A DNA stretch of 34,972 nt. Origin: Ramlibacter sp. Its GTDB lineage: Bacteria; Pseudomonadota; Gammaproteobacteria; Burkholderiales; Burkholderiaceae_C. The notes below the pieces were generated by a model. That model had not been told where the DNA came from. It saw only the letters and a list, made by a program, of their open reading frames with translations, and did not search any database. Shown piece by piece: positions 31,339 to 34,972 of this stretch; position 1 is the stretch's first letter, and the number at the start of each line of letters is the position of its first letter. Position numbers and translations under genes: made by a program. The stretch spans positions 1 to 34,972 of the forward strand of contig NZ_JAQGLS010000165.1 of assembly GCF_028292805.1 (NCBI RefSeq), given 5' to 3'.

Positions 31339-32193
31339 ATGTCCCATCCTGCCTCGCAGCGCATCGAAGCCGCCCTGGCCGGCGCCCGCTGCGCCCTGCT
31401 GCTGGGCGAGCTGCCGCAGATGCACACGCAACTGGTGCACGCGCTCGACGCCCTGGCCGAAGTCACGCGTGAAGGGCTGGTGCCGGTGCAGGAGCGCCCG
31501 CCCGTCGACTGGGACGAGGCCACGGCGATCCGGCTGGTCTGGCAGGTGCTGGCCCGGCTCAAGCTCGAGCAGTGCCGCGTCTTTCCCTATGCCGGCACGC
31601 TGCTCGGCCTGGAACGCAACGGCCGCCTCTTGCCCAACGACAAAGACATCGACCTGGCGGTCTGGCTGGAAGATTTTTCACTGGCCGGCCGCGTGCTGCA
31701 GCAGATGGGCCTGCAGCGCGCCACCGAGGTGCCGCCGTTCGACAACATGACAACCTGGGTCGATCCGGCCAGCGGCCTGTCGGTCGAGCTGTTCGGCCTG
31801 CTGCGCGACCCGGTGCGCGAACGGGTCCAGGGCGGCGTCTGGCTGTACGGCCGCCCGCCTGGCTGGCAGCGGGTGCTGCACCTGCCCTGGTTCGAGCTGG
31901 TCGAGCGGGCCAGCCCGGCCGGGCCCACTTGGTGGCCGGCCGAACCACCAGCGCTGCTGGAGGCTTTCTATGGCGACTGGCGCACGCCGCGGCCCGAATG
32001 GGACTCGCAGGTGTCGAACCGCGCGCTGCAGGAAATCAACCTGAGCTGGCACTGCTGGTCGCTCAAGAGCCTGTCCGAGCGCTGGTTGACCGGCGACCTG
32101 GCCAGCACGCTGCGGCTGCTGGAGCAGATCGCGATGCGCTGCGGCGACACCCCCCAGCTGCGCCAGTGGCGCGAGGCGCTGATGCCGCGGTGA
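31339..32193 (+). CDS. LicD-like nucleotidyltransferase-fold protein
   Basis: VFPYAGTLLGLERNGRLLPNDKDIDLAVWLEDFSLAGRVLQQMGL resembles the LicD/fukutin G(T)LLGxxRxGxxxPxDxDIDxxV signature. Confidence 0.65.
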   Translation: MSHPASQRIEAALAGARCALLLGELPQMHTQLVHALDALAEVTREGLVPVQERPPVDWDEATAIRLVWQVLARLKLEQCRVFPYAGTLLGLERNGRLLPNDKDIDLAVWLEDFSLAGRVLQQMGLQRATEVPPFDNMTTWVDPASGLSVELFGLLRDPVRERVQGGVWLYGRPPGWQRVLHLPWFELVERASPAGPTWWPAEPPALLEAFYGDWRTPRPEWDSQVSNRALQEINLSWHCWSLKSLSERWLTGDLASTLRLLEQIAMRCGDTPQLRQWREALMPR

Positions 32194-32214
32194 CGCCAGC
32201 GCAGCCGGCGCAAA

Positions 32215-32616
32215 GTGAGCGTCCTCATTCCGGCGGCCGGCAGCGGCCAGCGCCCGGGCCTTGGCCCCAATGCGCTGCTGGCCATGGCCGGCCGGCCGCT
32301 GCTCGACTGGGCGGTGGACCAGGCGCTGCCGCGCGGCGCCCTTCGCGTCGAAGTCGGCGCCACCGGCCAGCAGAGCGTCGGGCGGCTGGGAACGGGCGCC
32401 GCGCCTCTGGTTCGCCGCTGTGGAACGGGGCCAGCCCGTTCGCCTCGCTGGAGTTCGCGCGCAGCGTGCCGGCGGCGTCTGCAGCGCAACATCAAGCTGA
32501 CCACGCCCGACGACTGGCTGCTGGCGCAGGCCCTGCACCAGCGCCTGCGCGGCGGATCTGTCCGCCTGCGGTCGAGCTGCCGCGATTGCGGCCGCTGCGC
32601 TGGCGCCGTAGGATGA
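32215..32616 (+). pseudogene. Degenerate IspD-like cytidylyltransferase
   Basis: N-term VSVLIPAAGSGQRPGLGPNALLAMAGRPLLDWAVDQAL and C-term NIKLTTPDDWLLAQAL (same frame) are IspD-like; a middle-like segment LWNGASPFASLEFARSV is in another frame; total length far too short. Confidence 0.7.
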
Positions 32617-32645
32617 AGGCTCCTCACGTTGCTGGAGGGTCTGCA

Positions 32646-34700
32646 GTGGGAACTCATCGCGACATTGCCGCCCGGCGCACGCTGGCCCTCGTGGGGCCGG
32701 GTGCCGCAGGCAAGACCAGCCTGGCGGAAGCCTTGCTGTGGAAGGCCGGGGCGATTGGCGCGCCCGGCAGCGTGGAAAAGGGCAACACCAGCTCGGACCA
32801 CGACCCGCTGGAAAAACGCTGGCTGCGCTCGCTCAACACCAGCCTGCTGCACTTCGAGCACCGCGGCGTCCACACCCACCTGATCGACACCCCGGGCGCG
32901 CCCGACCTGCTCGGGCAGTCGTTGCCCGCGCTGGAAGCGGTGGAGACGGCGGCCATCGTGATCAGCGCGGCCACGGGCATCGAGCCGATGGCGGCGCGGA
33001 TGATGGAATGGGCGAAGCAGCGCGAGCGCGACCGCATCATCGTCATCACCAAGATCGACACCCAGGGCGCCGACCTGCAGGGGCTGGTGGCGCAGATCCA
33101 GGCCGCCTTCGGCCGCGAATGCCTGCCCGTCAACCTGCCGTCGCAACGCGGCGAGCGGGTGCTGGACTGCTTCTGGAACATGAAGGCCGACGGCCCGCCG
33201 ACCGACTTCTCGTCGGTGGAGCAAGCGCATCGCGCTCTGGTCGAACAGGTGGTCGAAGTCGACGCCGCGTTCGTCGAGCGCTACCTGAACGACGGCGACG
33301 TCGCCCCGCAGGAACTGCACGCGCCGCTGGAGCAGGCCCTGCGCGAAGGCCACCTGGTGCCGATCTGCTTCGTCTCGGCCCGCACCGGCGCCGGCGTGAC
33401 GGAACTGCTGGAAGTGATCGAGCGGCTGCTGCCGGATCCGAGCGAGGGCAATCCGCCGGCCTTCCTGGAAGGCGAAGGCGAGCAGGCGAAGCCGCTCGAG
33501 GCGCTGCCGGACCCGGCCCTGCACGTGCTGGCGCATGTCTTCAAGGTGACGCAAGACCCTTACGTCGGCAAGATGGGCGTGCTGCGGGTGCACCAGGGCA
33601 CCATCACGCGCGACAGCCAGCTCTACGTGGGAGACGGCCGCCGCCCTTTCAAGGTGGGCCACCTTTTCATGCTGCAGGGCAAGGAGCTGACGGAGGTGGT
33701 CAGGGCGGTGCCGGGCGACCTGTGCGCGATCGCCAAGGTGGAGGAACTGCACTTCGACGCGGTGCTGCACGACGCCGCCGAAGACTCCCACATCCATCTC
33801 AAGCCGCTGGAATTCCCGGTGCCGGTGCACGGGCTGGCGATCGAGCCCAAGCGCCGCGGTGACGAGCAGCGCCTGCACGACATCCTGCACAAGCTGGTGA
33901 GCGAAGACCCGTGCCTGCGGCTGGAGCACGTGGCCAGCACCAACGAAAGCGTGGTCTACGGCCTGGGCGAGCTGCACCTGCGCACGCTGCTGGAGCGCCT
34001 GACCGAGGTGCACGGCTGCCAGGTGAACACCCGGCCGCCGCGCATCGCCTACCGGGAGACGGTGATGGCGGCGGCCGAAGGCCACCACCGCCACAAAAAG
34101 CAGACCGGCGGCGCCGGCCAGTTCGGCGAGGTGTTCCTGCGGGTGGAGCCGCTGCCGCGCGGCAGCGGCTTCCAGTTCGTCGACGAGGTCAAGGGCGGCG
34201 CCATCCCGCACAACTTCATCCCGGCGGTCGAAAAAGGCGTGCGGCTGGCAATGGAACAAGGCGTGGTGGCCGGCTATCCGGTGGTCGACCTGAAGGTGGT
34301 GGTGTACGACGGCAAGCACCACACGGTCGACAGCAAGGAGATCGCCTTCATCACCGCCGCCCGCAAGGCGCTCGCGGCGGCGGTGCAGGCGGCGCGGCCC
34401 TGCGTGCTGGAGCCGATCGTCGACGTCGAGATCACCGCGCCGGAGCAGAACATGGGCGACATCACCGGCGACCTCGCGGCGCGCCGCGGCCAGGTGAGCG
34501 GCACCCAGTCCGGCGCCACCGGCGCGCTGACGGTGCTGGCGCAGGCGCCGTTGTCGGAGCTGGCCAGCTACCAGTCGCGGCTGAACTCGCTGACCGGCGG
34601 GCAGGGCCGCTACACCCTCTCCTTTAGCCACTACGAGCCGGTGCCGCCGACGGTGCAGGCGCAGCTGGCGTCGCAGCACAAGGTGCGCGACGAAGGCTAG
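32646..34700 (+). CDS. Elongation factor G-like protein (EF-G paralog)
   Basis: TLALVGPGAAGKTSLAEALL...HLIDTPGAPDLLGQS...IVITKID...YGLGELHLRTLLERLTE...QTGGAGQFGEVFLRVEPL...ITAPEQNMGDITGDLAARRGQV...; EF-G domain layout. GGAGG before GTG at 32646. Confidence 0.92.
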   Translation: MGTHRDIAARRTLALVGPGAAGKTSLAEALLWKAGAIGAPGSVEKGNTSSDHDPLEKRWLRSLNTSLLHFEHRGVHTHLIDTPGAPDLLGQSLPALEAVETAAIVISAATGIEPMAARMMEWAKQRERDRIIVITKIDTQGADLQGLVAQIQAAFGRECLPVNLPSQRGERVLDCFWNMKADGPPTDFSSVEQAHRALVEQVVEVDAAFVERYLNDGDVAPQELHAPLEQALREGHLVPICFVSARTGAGVTELLEVIERLLPDPSEGNPPAFLEGEGEQAKPLEALPDPALHVLAHVFKVTQDPYVGKMGVLRVHQGTITRDSQLYVGDGRRPFKVGHLFMLQGKELTEVVRAVPGDLCAIAKVEELHFDAVLHDAAEDSHIHLKPLEFPVPVHGLAIEPKRRGDEQRLHDILHKLVSEDPCLRLEHVASTNESVVYGLGELHLRTLLERLTEVHGCQVNTRPPRIAYRETVMAAAEGHHRHKKQTGGAGQFGEVFLRVEPLPRGSGFQFVDEVKGGAIPHNFIPAVEKGVRLAMEQGVVAGYPVVDLKVVVYDGKHHTVDSKEIAFITAARKALAAAVQAARPCVLEPIVDVEITAPEQNMGDITGDLAARRGQVSGTQSGATGALTVLAQAPLSELASYQSRLNSLTGGQGRYTLSFSHYEPVPPTVQAQLASQHKVRDEG

Positions 34701-34875
34701 CGCAGCGCATCGCCGCGCTCGCAAGCCCGCTACGCTGGCAAAGCACCCCCTCTTTCGCGCAGTCCGCCAGGCACGGGTGGGCGCCAGCTCCGCCGTTCGA
34801 GGCTCGGCCAGGCTGCGACGCGCGCAGGACGCGGGGCTGCAGCAGCACGACGCCTGAGCCTTGGAGCCCAGGCTC

Positions 34876-34972
34876 CTAGTTGCGAGCGCCCCGGCCCGGG
34901 CCGTCGTCGCCACGCTGGCCACGCCCGCCGCGGCCGTCGTCGCCCCGGCCGCCACGCTCGGCACGTTCGGCC
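34876..34972 (-). CDS. C-terminus of an Arg/Gly-rich (RGG-type) protein, possibly a DEAD-box RNA helicase (partial)
   Basis: Minus strand ending ...AERAERGGRGDDGRGGRGQRGDDGPGRGARN*; RGG-rich tail; rest lies outside the window. Confidence 0.45.
   Translation of the reverse strand, partial: AERAERGGRGDDGRGGRGQRGDDGPGRGARN

Noticed and set aside
31968-34964. 998-aa minus-strand ORF
   Set aside because: Antisense to the EF-G-like gene and LicD/IspD region; no domain and biased composition.

Overview
High-GC bacterial chromosomal window, probably Burkholderiales/Comamonadaceae-like (inferred from gene content and recA-recX / sucCD / terC / pilA neighbourhood; not tested by search). It is densely coding, with about 27 credible CDSs; most other ORFs in the supplied track are antisense or frame-shadow ORFs typical of high GC. 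Main blocks: (i) 3'-to-5' on the minus strand, a signalling locus of CHASE2-Ser/Thr kinase, PP2C phosphatase, tandem-FHA protein, CHASE2-class III nucleotide cyclase, metallo-beta-lactamase-fold phosphodiesterase-like protein and a GAF-GspE/PilB-type ATPase, followed by pilA with a near-perfect sigma-54 promoter; (ii) housekeeping terC, sucCD, argC, recX, recA, marR and a TctD/TctE-like two-component pair; (iii) a SET-domain methyltransferase gene divergent from a topoisomerase III that carries a histone H1-like Lys/Ala tail and a C-terminal SWIB domain, with a 36-bp strictly alternating purine/pyrimidine (Z-DNA-prone) tract between them; (iv) a gamma-glutamyl amine/amino-alcohol catabolic operon (glutamine-synthetase-like, GNAT remnant, Fe-alcohol dehydrogenase, two PuuD-like hydrolases, aldehyde dehydrogenase); (v) a LicD-like gene followed by a decayed IspD-like cytidylyltransferase and an EF-G-like paralog. 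Strongest candidates for new biology: the combined cAMP-like/phospho-Ser/Thr/secretion-ATPase locus, the SET + SWIB-TopB pair with its Z-DNA tract, and the proposed gamma-glutamylated amino-alcohol pathway. All family calls are by eye from motifs; no searches were run.
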